In this document: piece after piece, positions 43,503 to 52,510 of the stretch | Position numbering within the stretch: position 1 is the stretch's first letter | Layout of the letters: each line of letters begins with the position of its first letter | Assembly (NCBI RefSeq): GCF_000620465.1 | Contig: NZ_JIBE01000004.1 | Span: 992,001 to 1,056,000, forward strand | Origin: Ralstonia sp. UNC404CL21Col | GTDB lineage: Bacteria > Pseudomonadota > Gammaproteobacteria > Burkholderiales > Burkholderiaceae | Direction: 5' to 3' | DNA: 64,000 bases | Program-made: the position numbers and the translations under genes | Notes under the pieces: model-generated | Seen by the model: only the letters and a program-made list of their open reading frames with translations | What the model was told of the DNA's origin: nothing | Database searches by the model: none

Positions 43503-43547
43503 TTGCGTTGATTGCGTTGATTGCGTTGATTGCGTTGATTGCGTTGG
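43503..43547 (+). repeat. Five tandem copies of a 9-bp repeat
   Basis: TTGCGTTGA is repeated four times, followed by TTGCGTTGG, with no interruption. It lies in the gap between mdcE and madL. Confidence 0.92.
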
Positions 43548-43583
43548 TGGTGCATCCCTTGTTTCATCCCCTGCCGGGGCTGA

Positions 43584-43749
43584 CTTACTTTCTTTGTCTT
43601 GCCAAAGAAAGTAAGCAAAGAAAGGCGCGCCCGAGATGGCGAAAGATTCCTTGAATTTCTGTCGCAGAGAGGGAGAGGAGGCAAACTCGCTTCGCTCAAA
43701 CAGCCTCCTCTCTTTTTCCTCCCTGCAACACAAATTCAAGGCGCCATCT
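43584..43749. repeat. Complex palindromic element inside the mdc operon
   Basis: It starts with a perfect 13-bp inverted repeat (43584-43596 with 43603-43615, CTTACTTTCTTTG arms). Then comes a nested long inverted repeat: AGATGGCG (43634-43641) with CGCCATCT (43742-43749), CTTGAATTT with AAATTCAAG inside it, and GAGGAGGC with GCCTCCTC at the core. It resembles multicopy intergenic palindromes of betaproteobacteria; copy number cannot be judged from one window. Confidence 0.8.
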
Positions 43750-43811
43750 AGGGCAGGTACGGCCAAACCATCGGGGCGCATGTGTTCGCGCCCTGATGTG
43801 TCTGCTATTCG

Positions 43812-44642
43812 CTATGCGCTTTCTGGCTGGGCGTTCCATTGCTCGCGCAGGCGTTTGCGGACTTCCGACGATGCGTTGCGCAGCGGTGCGCCCAGGCGGC
43901 TTTCCAGGCCGCGCGATGGGTCGGCTGCGATGTCGGCCAGTGCTGCGGCGAGTGCGGTCTGCACGGTGTCGACGTCGCTGGCGTCCGGTGCGTCGGCGGA
44001 TTGCACCTTCAGCAGTTTCCACAGCAACCCGAGCGACGCGAAGCTGGCGATGTCGTACGCCATGGGCGGAATCTCTTGTGCGAGGCGTTCCAGGTCGGCG
44101 ACGGAGCGCAGGGTTACGCGCGCGGCTGCGGCCTTGCCCATTGCGTGCACCATCACGTCGGCGTCGTCCAGTGCGAGCAGGCGATTGGCCTGGTAGCCGT
44201 GCGCGAGCAATGCGCCCGACATGGCGCGGCCGACGATGAGGCCGATGACGGGGTGGCCGGCCAGGCGTGCGGCAGCGTAGGCGTCCGCCGCTGCAGCCAG
44301 CGCGAGGTGGATGCCGTAGGCCTCCTCGCGGCGGCCGTAGGCTTGGCTTGCCACATCGATGACGGCGACGATGGCGCGCTTCTTTTCCTGCGCGGCATCT
44401 GCAGTCATGACATCGCGCACGGCACGCGCGAGCTGCCAGCCTTCGACGAGGCCGACTTCACCGTTGCGTGCGCGAGGGAAGCGGTTCTCGGCATCGGGCA
44501 CGACGGCGATGTAGCGCGCGGGCTGGCCCGCGAGCGCGGCATCGACGACTTGCAGCGTGCTGCCGTAACCCGGCACCGGTGTGCCGACGGCGAGCGCGCG
44601 CATCCAGGTCGCGCCGCGCGTGGAAAGTTCGTTCTGGCTCAT
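43812..44642 (-). CDS. mdcE: Malonate decarboxylase gamma subunit
   Basis: 276 residues. Together with MdcD it forms the carboxyl-transferase-like malonyl-S-ACP decarboxylase (crotonase fold). The oxyanion-type segment GLIVGRAMSGALLAHGYQAN and VDTPG-equivalent regions are recognisable. ATG at 44642 overlaps the mdcD stop by 4 bp. Confidence 0.93.
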   Translation of the reverse strand: MSQNELSTRGATWMRALAVGTPVPGYGSTLQVVDAALAGQPARYIAVVPDAENRFPRARNGEVGLVEGWQLARAVRDVMTADAAQEKKRAIVAVIDVASQAYGRREEAYGIHLALAAAADAYAAARLAGHPVIGLIVGRAMSGALLAHGYQANRLLALDDADVMVHAMGKAAAARVTLRSVADLERLAQEIPPMAYDIASFASLGLLWKLLKVQSADAPDASDVDTVQTALAAALADIAADPSRGLESRLGAPLRNASSEVRKRLREQWNAQPESA

Positions 44643-45484
44643 GCGACGTCCTTTGCGTAGTGCGCGCGTACATCTTCTGCCGTGGCTTGGCGCGACGTGT
44701 CGACAGCGGCGAGTTGTGCGAGGTAGTGGTCGATCTGCTCGCTGCGCTGGCGCGCGGGTGCGCCGGCACGCAGCCACTCGATCACCTGCGCGCGGATCGT
44801 GACGGAATCGTCTTCGATGCAGACATCGGCCAGGCCGGTGGCGGCGCGTTGTTCGCCGCCGGTGAGGCTCCAGATGAAGGGACGATCGCGCGAGTCGTAT
44901 TCCTCGATGCCGGCTTCCTGTTCGATCACCTGCGGGCCGTTCAGGCCGAGGCGCGCCTCGCGCGTCATCAGCAGATAGCTGCACAGGCCCGCGGCGATGC
45001 TCATGCCGCCAAAGCAGCCGACCACACCAGCGGTGATGCCGATCACTGGCCCGTACTCGCGCAGCGCACGGATGCCTGCGTGGATTTCAGCAATGGCGGC
45101 AAGGCCCAGGTTGGCTTCCTGCAGCCGCACGCCGCCGGTTTCGAAGACGATCACGGCGCGTGTGGGAATGCCGTTGCGGTTGTCTTCCACCGCCAGCTCC
45201 AGCGCGCCGGCAATCTTGGCGCCGGACACTTCGCCCATGCTGCCGCCCTGGAAGGCGCCCTCAATGGCAAGCACCACCGCGGGCTGTCCGCCAAGCGTGC
45301 CGCGCGCCACGACGACGCCATCATCGGCCTGCGTAACGATGCCCTGACGTGGCAGCCACGGCGAGGTCAATTGTTCGAACGGGTCCAGCAGCTCTCGGAA
45401 GGTGCCGGGGTCGAGCAGCGCAATGGCGCGTCGGCGCGCATCGCGTTCGATAAAGCTGTCGCGTTCAATCGGGTTGCGTGACAT
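44639..45484 (-). CDS. mdcD: Malonate decarboxylase beta subunit
   Basis: 281 residues. Carboxyl-transferase beta-like fold with EGAFQGGSMGEVSGAKIAGA and IGITAGVVGCFGGMSIAAGL. It releases CO2 from malonyl-S-ACP with MdcE. Starts 9 bp after the mdcC stop. Confidence 0.94.
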   Translation of the reverse strand: MSRNPIERDSFIERDARRRAIALLDPGTFRELLDPFEQLTSPWLPRQGIVTQADDGVVVARGTLGGQPAVVLAIEGAFQGGSMGEVSGAKIAGALELAVEDNRNGIPTRAVIVFETGGVRLQEANLGLAAIAEIHAGIRALREYGPVIGITAGVVGCFGGMSIAAGLCSYLLMTREARLGLNGPQVIEQEAGIEEYDSRDRPFIWSLTGGEQRAATGLADVCIEDDSVTIRAQVIEWLRAGAPARQRSEQIDHYLAQLAAVDTSRQATAEDVRAHYAKDVA

Positions 45485-45493
45485 GGCTTCTCC

Positions 45494-45799
45494 TTATGAC
45501 CCGAGCGCGTTAAGCGATTCAAGCGCCTGCTCAAGCCGCAACCGCACCACGGCCGGTGTCGCACCGAAGTCGTTGATGGTGATCTTGGCCGCCGGCCACG
45601 CGTGCGAGCCGAACACACGCGCAAGCTGCGCCTGCCACGTCGCGCTCATGCCATTGACGGACGTGGTGATGGCCACGTCGATCTGGCCGGCGTTGCCCGG
45701 CGTCAACAACACTTCGAGGTCGCCCGAGCCGACCACGCCGGCGTATGCACGGCGCCCAGCGGGTGCGCCGCCGGTGAACTGAAAATCAAGATGCTCCAT
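45494..45799 (-). CDS. mdcC: Malonate decarboxylase acyl carrier protein, delta subunit
   Basis: 101 residues. The prosthetic-group serine is Ser25 in VVGSGDLEVL, the position known for MdcC. It carries acetyl/malonyl thioester on phosphoribosyl-dephospho-CoA rather than phosphopantetheine. The ATG lies inside the end of mdcB (14-bp overlap). Confidence 0.95.
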   Translation of the reverse strand: MEHLDFQFTGGAPAGRRAYAGVVGSGDLEVLLTPGNAGQIDVAITTSVNGMSATWQAQLARVFGSHAWPAAKITINDFGATPAVVRLRLEQALESLNALGS

Positions 45800-46715
45800 G
45801 TTCGGTTTCCTGATGAGCGGATTCGGTGTCAGACATTGCGGGCGCGCTTGCGGGCAGGCGGTCGAGAAAGAGGGCGGCGGCCAGCAAGTCGGCGGCACCG
45901 CCGGGTGACACGTGCAGGGCCAGCATGTCGTGTTCGAGCGAGCGGAATGCGCGTCGGCCCTGCGGTGTTGCAAGGCCGCCTTCTGCACGCACGGCGGCCG
46001 CGCCCGCTTGCACAACGCGCAGTGCTTGGGCACCGCCGCGTGCGAGCACGCAGGTGTCGTCCAGCGCGGCCATGACGGCGAGCAATGCATCCACGCGGGC
46101 GTGGTCTTCACGGATGCCGGCCGCACGCGCTTCGCGCAGCGCAGGCAGCGCCACCTTGATCACGTGCGGGAAGCCGGCGCAGGCCTGGCCCTTGGCACCG
46201 CCGACGCCGTAGTCGTTGCAGGCGCGCTCGCCTTTGTGGCCAGTCGAGACGGGGGCAAAGCGATCGGGAATGTTCGCCAGGCGCGCGGCGTGGCCCGCAA
46301 CAGCGGCCGCGCTTAACGCATGCGGCGCCTGGCTCGCAGCCGTGACCAGCAGGCCGAGCGCCCAGATGGCGCCCCGGTGCGTGTTGATGCCGCCCGTGGC
46401 ATCGAGCATGGCCGCTTCACCTTCGCGCCCCAGGCGGCCGATGCGCTCGCGCAGGGCAAGTTGCGCACCGGGCTGCATTTCGATTTGCGCGCCGGCCAGC
46501 GCCATGGCTTCAAACGCAGGGCGCAGCGTCTGCGCGGAATGCACCATCAGCGTCCAGTCCAGATCGTGATGTGCGCCGTTGCCACGCACATCCACAAGAC
46601 CGGGCTTGGGCGACAGCGTCACCTCGTCGATGAGGGCGGACTCAACCAGCGCGGCTAACCGCTTTGCACGCGCTTTAGGGCTGGCCGGCAGAGGCCGTTG
46701 CAATGTCTTCTCCAT
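45786..46715 (-). CDS. mdcB: Triphosphoribosyl-dephospho-CoA synthase
   Basis: 309 residues, CitG/MdcB family. It makes the prosthetic-group precursor from ATP and dephospho-CoA. Conserved patches: LSPKPGLVDVRGNGAHHDLD, ATGGINTHRGAIWALGLL and SPGGAADLLAAALFL. ATG overlaps the mdcA stop. Confidence 0.93.
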   Translation of the reverse strand: MEKTLQRPLPASPKARAKRLAALVESALIDEVTLSPKPGLVDVRGNGAHHDLDWTLMVHSAQTLRPAFEAMALAGAQIEMQPGAQLALRERIGRLGREGEAAMLDATGGINTHRGAIWALGLLVTAASQAPHALSAAAVAGHAARLANIPDRFAPVSTGHKGERACNDYGVGGAKGQACAGFPHVIKVALPALREARAAGIREDHARVDALLAVMAALDDTCVLARGGAQALRVVQAGAAAVRAEGGLATPQGRRAFRSLEHDMLALHVSPGGAADLLAAALFLDRLPASAPAMSDTESAHQETEHGAS

Positions 46716-48403
46716 TACCAGCTCCGGAAGCGTGCGGGCGGTTCGTACAGGCCGCCGGACCATTCGACCAGGTCGGCGATGCTCTTGGCGGCGAGCAGCT
46801 CGCGGCTGGCATCGCTGCGGCGCACGTCGAGGTCTTCGGGCAGGGCGATCAGGCCGTCGCGGCGCATCTGCTCGGTCTTGGACGTGTCGTGGCGCAGACC
46901 GATCGACGTGACACCCGCCACCGCGGCAATCATGGCGCGCCGCTCTTCCAGCGAACGTGCCTTGTAGAGATACGCAATGCCGTCTTCGGTCAGCAGGTGC
47001 GTGACGTCGTCGCCGTAGATCATGATGGGCGCGAGCGGCATGCCGCTTTGCTTGGCCACGGCCACTGCATCCAGCGTGTCGACGAAGGTCGGCTTGCCGC
47101 CTTCCTGGAATGTCTCGACCATCTGTACGACGAGCTTCTTGCCGCGCTCGAGCATCGTCACCGGTTCGGTCATGTCGAGCCACGCGGGCGTGGCGTGACG
47201 GCGGCCGCGCGGGTCGTGACCCATGTTGGGCGCGCCGCCAAAACCGGCCAAGCGGCCGCGCGTGACGGTGGACGAATGCCCGTCACCGTCCACCTGCAGC
47301 GTCGCGCCAATGAACAGGTCCACCGCATATTGGCCGGCGAGCTGGCACAGCATGCGGTTCGAGCGCAGCGAGCCGTCACGCCCGGTGAAGAACACATCGG
47401 GGCGCGCGGCCACGTAGCGCTCCATGCCCAGTTCGGTGCCGAAGCAATGCACGCTTTCCACCCAGCCGGATTCGATGGCGGGAATCAGCGTCGGATGCGG
47501 ATTCAGCGTCCAGTTGCGGCAGATCTTGCCCTTGAGGCCCAGGCGCTCGCCGTAGGTCGGCAGGATCAGCTCGATGGCGGCCGTGTTGAAGCCGATGCCG
47601 TGGTTGAGCGACTGCACGTTGTGCCGCTGGTAGATGCCGCGAATGGCCATCATTGCCATCAGCACGTGCACGGGCTTGATGAGGCGCGGGTCGCGCGTGA
47701 AGAGCGGCTCGATGTAGAACGGCTTGTCGGCCTGCACGATGAAGTCGACCCACGAGCCGGGAATGTCGACGCGCGGCAGGTCGGCCGGGTCATCGACGAT
47801 CTCGTTGACCTGCACGATCACGATGCCGTCGGAAAACGCCGTGGGCTCGACCAGCGCCGGCGTGTCTTCCGTGCTGGGGCCGGTGTAGATGTTGCCGTCG
47901 CGGTCGGCCTTGAAACCGGCCACCAGCGAGACATTCGGAATCAGGTCCACCACCAGCCGTGCATACAGCTCGATGTAGGTGTGGATGGCGCCGACTTCCA
48001 GCAGCCCGTCGGCCAGCAACTGGCTGATGCGCAGGCTCTGCGGCCCCGCAAACGAGAAGTCGAGCTTGTGCGCGATGCCAGCTTCGAAAATGTCGAGGTG
48101 TTCGGCGCGGCTCACGCTCGGCATGATCATGTGCAGATCGTGCAGCCGCTCGGGGTTCACCTTGGCGAGTGAGCGCGAGAGGAAATCCGCCTGTTTCTGG
48201 TTGTTGCCTTCCAGCACGACGCGGTCGCCCGGGGCGAGCAGCGCTTCGAGTGCGGCGATGATATCGCCGGTGGGAATGACCTTGCCGTTGGCAATGCGGC
48301 GCGCTGCAGTCAGGCGGCGTTCTTTTTCGTCGCGCCGCCGGCGCCATTGCGGCGGGATGGGTGCGTTGACCCCGTTTGCCGATTGGTTGGGCATCGGTTG
48401 CAT
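46715..48403 (-). CDS. mdcA: Malonate decarboxylase alpha subunit (acetyl-ACP:malonate ACP transferase)
   Basis: 562 residues from the ATG at 48403 (GGAGAC upstream); longer frames to 48475 would cross the operator. CoA-transferase-like protein that exchanges acetyl for malonyl on MdcC. Features include LEGNNQKQADFLSRSLAKVN, NVSLVAGFKADRDGNIYTG and GAPNMGHDPRGRRHATPAW. First gene of the operon mdcABCDE-madLM-mdcGH, divergent from mdcR. Confidence 0.95.
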   Translation of the reverse strand: MQPMPNQSANGVNAPIPPQWRRRRDEKERRLTAARRIANGKVIPTGDIIAALEALLAPGDRVVLEGNNQKQADFLSRSLAKVNPERLHDLHMIMPSVSRAEHLDIFEAGIAHKLDFSFAGPQSLRISQLLADGLLEVGAIHTYIELYARLVVDLIPNVSLVAGFKADRDGNIYTGPSTEDTPALVEPTAFSDGIVIVQVNEIVDDPADLPRVDIPGSWVDFIVQADKPFYIEPLFTRDPRLIKPVHVLMAMMAIRGIYQRHNVQSLNHGIGFNTAAIELILPTYGERLGLKGKICRNWTLNPHPTLIPAIESGWVESVHCFGTELGMERYVAARPDVFFTGRDGSLRSNRMLCQLAGQYAVDLFIGATLQVDGDGHSSTVTRGRLAGFGGAPNMGHDPRGRRHATPAWLDMTEPVTMLERGKKLVVQMVETFQEGGKPTFVDTLDAVAVAKQSGMPLAPIMIYGDDVTHLLTEDGIAYLYKARSLEERRAMIAAVAGVTSIGLRHDTSKTEQMRRDGLIALPEDLDVRRSDASRELLAAKSIADLVEWSGGLYEPPARFRSW

Positions 48404-48485
48404 TGGGTGGCGTCTCCAGCCTTGATTGATTTGATGCCCTGTACCGTAGGCTGTAAAAAGGTGCACTTCAATCAACCTAGGCGCG

Positions 48486-48512
48486 GTTTCATTAACTTGA
48501 AGTTAATGAAAC
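48486..48512. promoter_or_regulatory. Perfect 27-bp inverted repeat, likely MdcR operator
   Basis: GTTTCATTAACTT (48486-48498), one central G, then AAGTTAATGAAAC (48500-48512), in the 165-bp gap between mdcA and mdcR. It is 57 bp before the mdcR start and 83 bp before mdcA, the usual place for a LysR-type operator. Confidence 0.85.
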
Positions 48513-48568
48513 AATGGCCAATTCTGATAGCAGCGCGCCCGTAGAACGCGCCCGGAGGAGCCCCTGCC

Positions 48569-49474
48569 ATGGCAATCGATGAAGACATCACCCTAAAGAA
48601 GCTCGAGGTCTTCCAGTCGTTCATGACGCTGGGCAACATGGCCCGCGTGTCGGAGGCGTTGGGGCAAAGCACGGTGAGCGTGCACCGCGCGCTGCATTCG
48701 CTGGAAGAGGGTTTGCGTTGCCCCCTGTTCAAACGCGATGGGCGCAAGCTGATTCCGCTGTCCACTGCCTATGTGTTTGCCGAGCACGTGGAGCGCATCC
48801 TTGCCGAGTGCGAAGCCGGGGTGCGCCGCACGCGCGAAGCTGCGGGCTTTTCGTCAACGACGCTGAAGATCGGTGGACTTTATTCGATGACGGTCGGCAC
48901 GTTGCCGCGCATCTTTGCGGGCCTGAAAACGCGCCGCTCCGCGCTCGACATCGAACTCACGCTGGGCTCGAACCGCAGCCTGCTCGCCAAGCTGGAAGAC
49001 GGGCAACTCGACGCCATCGTCATCGCGCTGGGCGAGCCGCTGCGCAATCCCGATCTGCTGACCGTGCCGATGTTCGACGACGAGATTCTGTTTGCTGCAC
49101 CGCTCGCCTCGCCGTACGCAGCATCGGCCGAGATCGACTTGCAAACCGTGCGCCGTGAAAAGTTCGTCGCACTCGGCGATGACTTTGCGACGTACCACGA
49201 CTTCATGGCCGCCTTCGACAAGGCCGGCTTTGCCCCACAGATCGCGCTGCGCGTGGGCGACATCTTCTCGCTCATGAACCTTGTGAGCGGCGGTATCGGG
49301 TATGCGCTGCTGCCGCGCCGTGTGGCCGATTTCAGCCCCAAGGTGCAACTGATTCCGCTGGCCGCGCGCTATGCGATCAGCCAGCACATCGTGCTGGTGA
49401 TGCAGCGCAATCGGGAGCGCGATCCGAATCTGTTGGCGTTGTCGGCGGAGTGTCGGTTGCTGGGGGCGAGATAG
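48569..49474 (+). CDS. mdcR: LysR-family regulator of malonate decarboxylase genes
   Basis: 301 residues. Winged HTH near residues 8-65 (MTLGNMARVSEALGQSTVSVHRA shape), then a LysR substrate-binding domain with GGLYSMTVGTLP and RVGDIFSLMNLVSGGIGYAL. GGAGGAG lies upstream of the start. It is divergent from mdcA, which together with the inverted repeat points to malonate-responsive control of the operon. Confidence 0.92.
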   Translation: MAIDEDITLKKLEVFQSFMTLGNMARVSEALGQSTVSVHRALHSLEEGLRCPLFKRDGRKLIPLSTAYVFAEHVERILAECEAGVRRTREAAGFSSTTLKIGGLYSMTVGTLPRIFAGLKTRRSALDIELTLGSNRSLLAKLEDGQLDAIVIALGEPLRNPDLLTVPMFDDEILFAAPLASPYAASAEIDLQTVRREKFVALGDDFATYHDFMAAFDKAGFAPQIALRVGDIFSLMNLVSGGIGYALLPRRVADFSPKVQLIPLAARYAISQHIVLVMQRNRERDPNLLALSAECRLLGAR

Positions 49475-49826
49475 CGCCGGTGTAAGGGCGGGCGAGCCCA
49501 GACAAGCCCAGGCGCCGACGCTGCAACATCGGCAGCCGCAGGCCTGATGCGCCTGGGTCGCCCATCAAGTCAGCGTTGTGGCTTGGAGTGTTCCAGCGTA
49601 TCTGTCGCGCTTGTAGCGCACGCGTTGCCGGCAGCGTTGCGGTTGAACACTGCGCGTGAATAGGTGGCGCGGGAGATCGAGCGGGTCACGGCATTCCTCT
49701 TCATGTGATGAACGGAACCGCGCCCTACCCTTGGGAGGGGTGGGCGAGCACAGGCAGGTTTGGAACACAGAGACATAACGACTTGCAAAGTTGGACTCAA
49801 AGGCGGGCGGTCACCGGCGCTGTCAG
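49475..49826. other. Intergenic region, no supported gene
   Basis: A 44-codon minus-strand frame (49570-49704, starting MKRNAVTRSISRATYSRAVF) has no visible ribosome site. An imperfect GC-rich hairpin lies near 49722-49747. Nothing else is assignable. Confidence 0.5.
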
Positions 49827-50705
49827 TCAGATATGCACCCTCATAGACCGCTCCACTTTCGCAGTCCCTCCTGCCATTAATCCAGCGACCCTCCCTTCCT
49901 GAATATCGAGAAGGACTTTGATCGCACTCGGAGATGGCGGCTGCATCAGTTGTCCCTGTTCTATGGTCATCACCTCGTCCTTGATGCCCATCTTCTCGTA
50001 TAGAAAGCACGCCAAAGGACCTGCTGCTGTTCCCGTTGCAGACTCTTCGTCAATCCCGAATCTTGGCGCGAACATTCGTGTTGCCGCTTGACGACCAGCA
50101 GTCCGTGTCGATGTCGAAAAGAGGTAATAGCCGATCACGTCGAGTTCGTCGCTAATTGCTTCGATAGCTCGTTGATCTGGGCGGACGGCGGCGACCGAGT
50201 CTTCATCGGGTAACGCAACGATAAGGAAGCCATTGCCCGTATTGACGACTGTTGGCTCTGCCGTGCCATAGATATGGGCCGGTTGCATCCCAATCGATTT
50301 TGAGATTTTTGCAGCGAGATCGGAATCCCGCCGGATCGGGTAATACACCGGAGCCTGCTGCCCCATCAAAATGACGTCGCCGTCGACAAGAATGGTCCGA
50401 CAACCATCGATCGTTTCTTTTGACAGTTTCCCATCGGCGACCCTACCGAGCTTCCTCAACAGCGAGAAGGTAGCAATCGTTGCGTGTCCGCAGTGAGCAA
50501 TCTGGCGTGTTGGGGTGAAAAACTCCAGCTTGATCGTCGCTATGCTGGACTGCGACACGAAGGCTGTTTCTGATAGTCCGACTTGCCGAGCAACCTCCAG
50601 CTTCTGGTCGACTTCAAGCGCATCCGCGTCAATCACAACACCCGCCGGATTTCCTCCGCTTTCTCCGTCAGTCAACGAGCTAACGATCTCCACATCGATT
50701 TGCAT
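49827..50705 (-). CDS. PhzF-family isomerase-like protein
   Basis: 292 residues with the diaminopimelate-epimerase-like fold of PhzF. GGNPAGVV near the start, the catalytic-type Glu in LSETAFV, FTPTRQIAHCGHATIA and DEESATGTAAGPLACFLYE are all present. The start at 50705 follows GTGGAG. The substrate is unknown; no other phenazine genes are nearby. It is visibly less GC-rich than its neighbours, with many A/T third positions, suggesting more recent acquisition. Confidence 0.88.
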   Translation of the reverse strand: MQIDVEIVSSLTDGESGGNPAGVVIDADALEVDQKLEVARQVGLSETAFVSQSSIATIKLEFFTPTRQIAHCGHATIATFSLLRKLGRVADGKLSKETIDGCRTILVDGDVILMGQQAPVYYPIRRDSDLAAKISKSIGMQPAHIYGTAEPTVVNTGNGFLIVALPDEDSVAAVRPDQRAIEAISDELDVIGYYLFSTSTRTAGRQAATRMFAPRFGIDEESATGTAAGPLACFLYEKMGIKDEVMTIEQGQLMQPPSPSAIKVLLDIQEGRVAGLMAGGTAKVERSMRVHI

Positions 50706-50854
50706 TGATTCTCCACATGCCAACGGCACGTAACAACAGCCTGAATAGTGGCGCGGATTTTCAACGATCTGGCCGCGGGCGTCGAGCCTCCATGGCGATT
50801 GATCGGCACCATCGCGGCATCGCTTTCTCTACCTGCCCTCTGGAACGTCGACAA

Positions 50855-51451
50855 CTATTGCCGCAGACCAAACAACCCCTGCCAGAACGACTCGAACGCA
50901 CGCCGCGGCGATGCAGACTCGTCGATTTTGGAAGCGGGTGCGTCTTCAGGTGTCGGCGCTGGCTGTGCGTCGGACACCACCGTTGCAGGTTCGGGCGAGC
51001 GCCGTGCTTCCTGCAAGGCACACACGCTGTCGGCAATGCGCGCGGCGAGTTCTGCATCGCAATCCCTGCCGAGGAGCACGCCGAACAGGACGTCGCGATT
51101 GTGGCCGGCGTCGGCAAAGCGCATCGCGATCGCCACCATCTTTTCGTAGTGTTCCTGCGCGAGGCGTTCGCGCTCGCGTTGCGCTTCGCGCTCCTGTGCT
51201 TCCTGCGCATCACGCTCCGCTTGCCAGCGCTGCATTTCCTGCGCGAAGACCTTGTCGTAGACGCGCCGCTGCTCAGCGTCGGAGAGGATGGCGTAGGCCT
51301 CGCGGATCTCCTGGAACGCCGCATAGGCCTCGGCTTCGCGGCCGGGGTTGCGATCGGGGTGCCACTTCATTGCGGCGCGGCGATAGGCGCGCTTGATTTC
51401 GTCCAGGGTCGCGTCCGGCTGCACGCCGAGGGTCGCGTAGATGGTCGTCAT
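50855..51451 (-). CDS. J-domain (DnaJ-like) co-chaperone
   Basis: 198 residues from the ATG at 51451. An N-terminal J domain (about 1-65) carries the HPD motif in [11 protein letters not shown] charged Arg/Glu/Gln coiled-coil region (about 75-110) and an acidic, Pro-rich C-terminal half follow. There is no Gly/Phe or zinc-finger region, so it is a class III J protein that would stimulate a DnaK for a specific client. Single gene, ribosome site weak. Confidence 0.88.
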   Translation of the reverse strand: MTTIYATLGVQPDATLDEIKRAYRRAAMKWHPDRNPGREAEAYAAFQEIREAYAILSDAEQRRVYDKVFAQEMQRWQAERDAQEAQEREAQRERERLAQEHYEKMVAIAMRFADAGHNRDVLFGVLLGRDCDAELAARIADSVCALQEARRSPEPATVVSDAQPAPTPEDAPASKIDESASPRRAFESFWQGLFGLRQ

Positions 51452-51587
51452 GTGCGGTGTGGCGGCTGCCGGGGGGAAGGTCATCCTAGCATGGGTATGT
51501 GGACACTTTTGCGGGCCAACGTCGCGCATCGGCACGCGTCGTTGAGCGCGCTTGCATCGACGGATTCTCAAGCGTATAGTTAGCCAA

Positions 51588-51932
51588 ATGGATAACAATG
51601 GAATTGCGCTAGACGCGGTATTTCACGCGCTTTCGGACCCAACGCGCAGGGCGGTTATTCAACGGCTCGGCGAAGGGCCCGCGACGGTCAGTGAACTGGC
51701 AGGGCCATTCGACATGGCGCTGCCGTCGTTCATGAAGCACATGCGGGTGCTGGAAGGCGTCGGGCTGGTCCGCTCGGAAAAGAGCGGACGAATCCGGACG
51801 TGCATGCTCGAGCGCAAGAAGCTGGCTGCCGCCGAGCGCTGGTTTGAGCAACAGCACGCGATCTGGGCGAGCAGGTACGGCAATCTGGACAACCTCTTAG
51901 AGAAACTCCAAGGAGAAAGCAATGAAGGCTGA
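51588..51932 (+). CDS. ArsR-family regulator
   Basis: 114 residues with a winged [23 protein letters not shown] then [28 protein letters not shown]. No metal-binding Cys cluster is seen. It is of the kind paired with SRPBCC/AHSA1 proteins. The stop overlaps the next gene by 11 bp. A TATAGT-like -10 lies close to the start, so a very short leader is possible. Confidence 0.9.
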   Translation: MDNNGIALDAVFHALSDPTRRAVIQRLGEGPATVSELAGPFDMALPSFMKHMRVLEGVGLVRSEKSGRIRTCMLERKKLAAAERWFEQQHAIWASRYGNLDNLLEKLQGESNEG

Positions 51933-52440
51933 TCTTCGGTTTGATTTCGTCGTCGACATGCAAAAGAGCAGCCTCACCGTGAGGCGAGAGTTCGCGGCGA
52001 AGCGCCAGCTTGTGTGGGATTGCCATACGAAGCGCGAACTGCTCGATCAGTGGTTTGCGCCCAAGCCGCTGACCACCAAGACCAAGCATATGGAATTCAA
52101 AGAGGGCGGCTACTGGCACTACGCCATGATCACCCCCGATGGACAGTCGTTCTGGAGCCGTCAGGACTATCAGAAGATCAACCCGATCGACGGCTATTCG
52201 GTCCTTGATGCGTTTTCTGATGAAGCCGGCGCCGTGAATCCGGATCTGCCCCGCGCCCGCTGGGATGTGACCTTTGCCGATGCAAACGAACGCACCCTCG
52301 TGACGACCGTGGTGTTGTACAACTCGCCGGAGGATGTGCAGAAGGTCATCGACATGGGTATGAAGGACGGCATGACCTCCACCCTGGAGCGACTCGACGA
52401 ACTGCTGCTGACCTTGGCCGAGCGCGACGCGCTGGCCTAA
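51922..52440 (+). CDS. SRPBCC/AHSA1-domain protein
   Basis: 172 residues, START-like fold. VRREFAAKRQLVWDCHTKRE and LLDQWFAPKPLTTKTKHMEF followed by GGYWHYAM match activator-of-Hsp90-homologue-1-like proteins, which bind small hydrophobic ligands. AAGGAGAAAG sits upstream of its ATG within the end of the ArsR gene, so the two are coupled. Ligand unknown. Confidence 0.9.
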   Translation: MKADLRFDFVVDMQKSSLTVRREFAAKRQLVWDCHTKRELLDQWFAPKPLTTKTKHMEFKEGGYWHYAMITPDGQSFWSRQDYQKINPIDGYSVLDAFSDEAGAVNPDLPRARWDVTFADANERTLVTTVVLYNSPEDVQKVIDMGMKDGMTSTLERLDELLLTLAERDALA

Positions 52441-52460
52441 GACCGCGCTCGCAGATGAAG

Positions 52461-52487
52461 ACGCCCCGACCTGTTCGGGGCGTTTTG
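52461..52487 (+). terminator. Terminator of the ArsR-SRPBCC operon
   Basis: CGCCCCGA and TCGGGGCG (52462-52482) form the stem, followed by TTTT. Confidence 0.8.
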
Positions 52488-52510
52488 CGTTGGGTATGCG
52501 GCGCTGCGCT

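Noticed and set aside
43421-43699. Minus-strand frame reading through the 9-bp repeats (repeated Asn-Gln-Arg)
   Set aside because: The repeat period of 9 keeps the frame open by arithmetic; the product is low-complexity and spans the palindromic element.
49570-49704. 44-codon minus-strand frame after mdcR
   Set aside because: No ribosome site and no recognisable relation; kept only as a note on the intergenic region.
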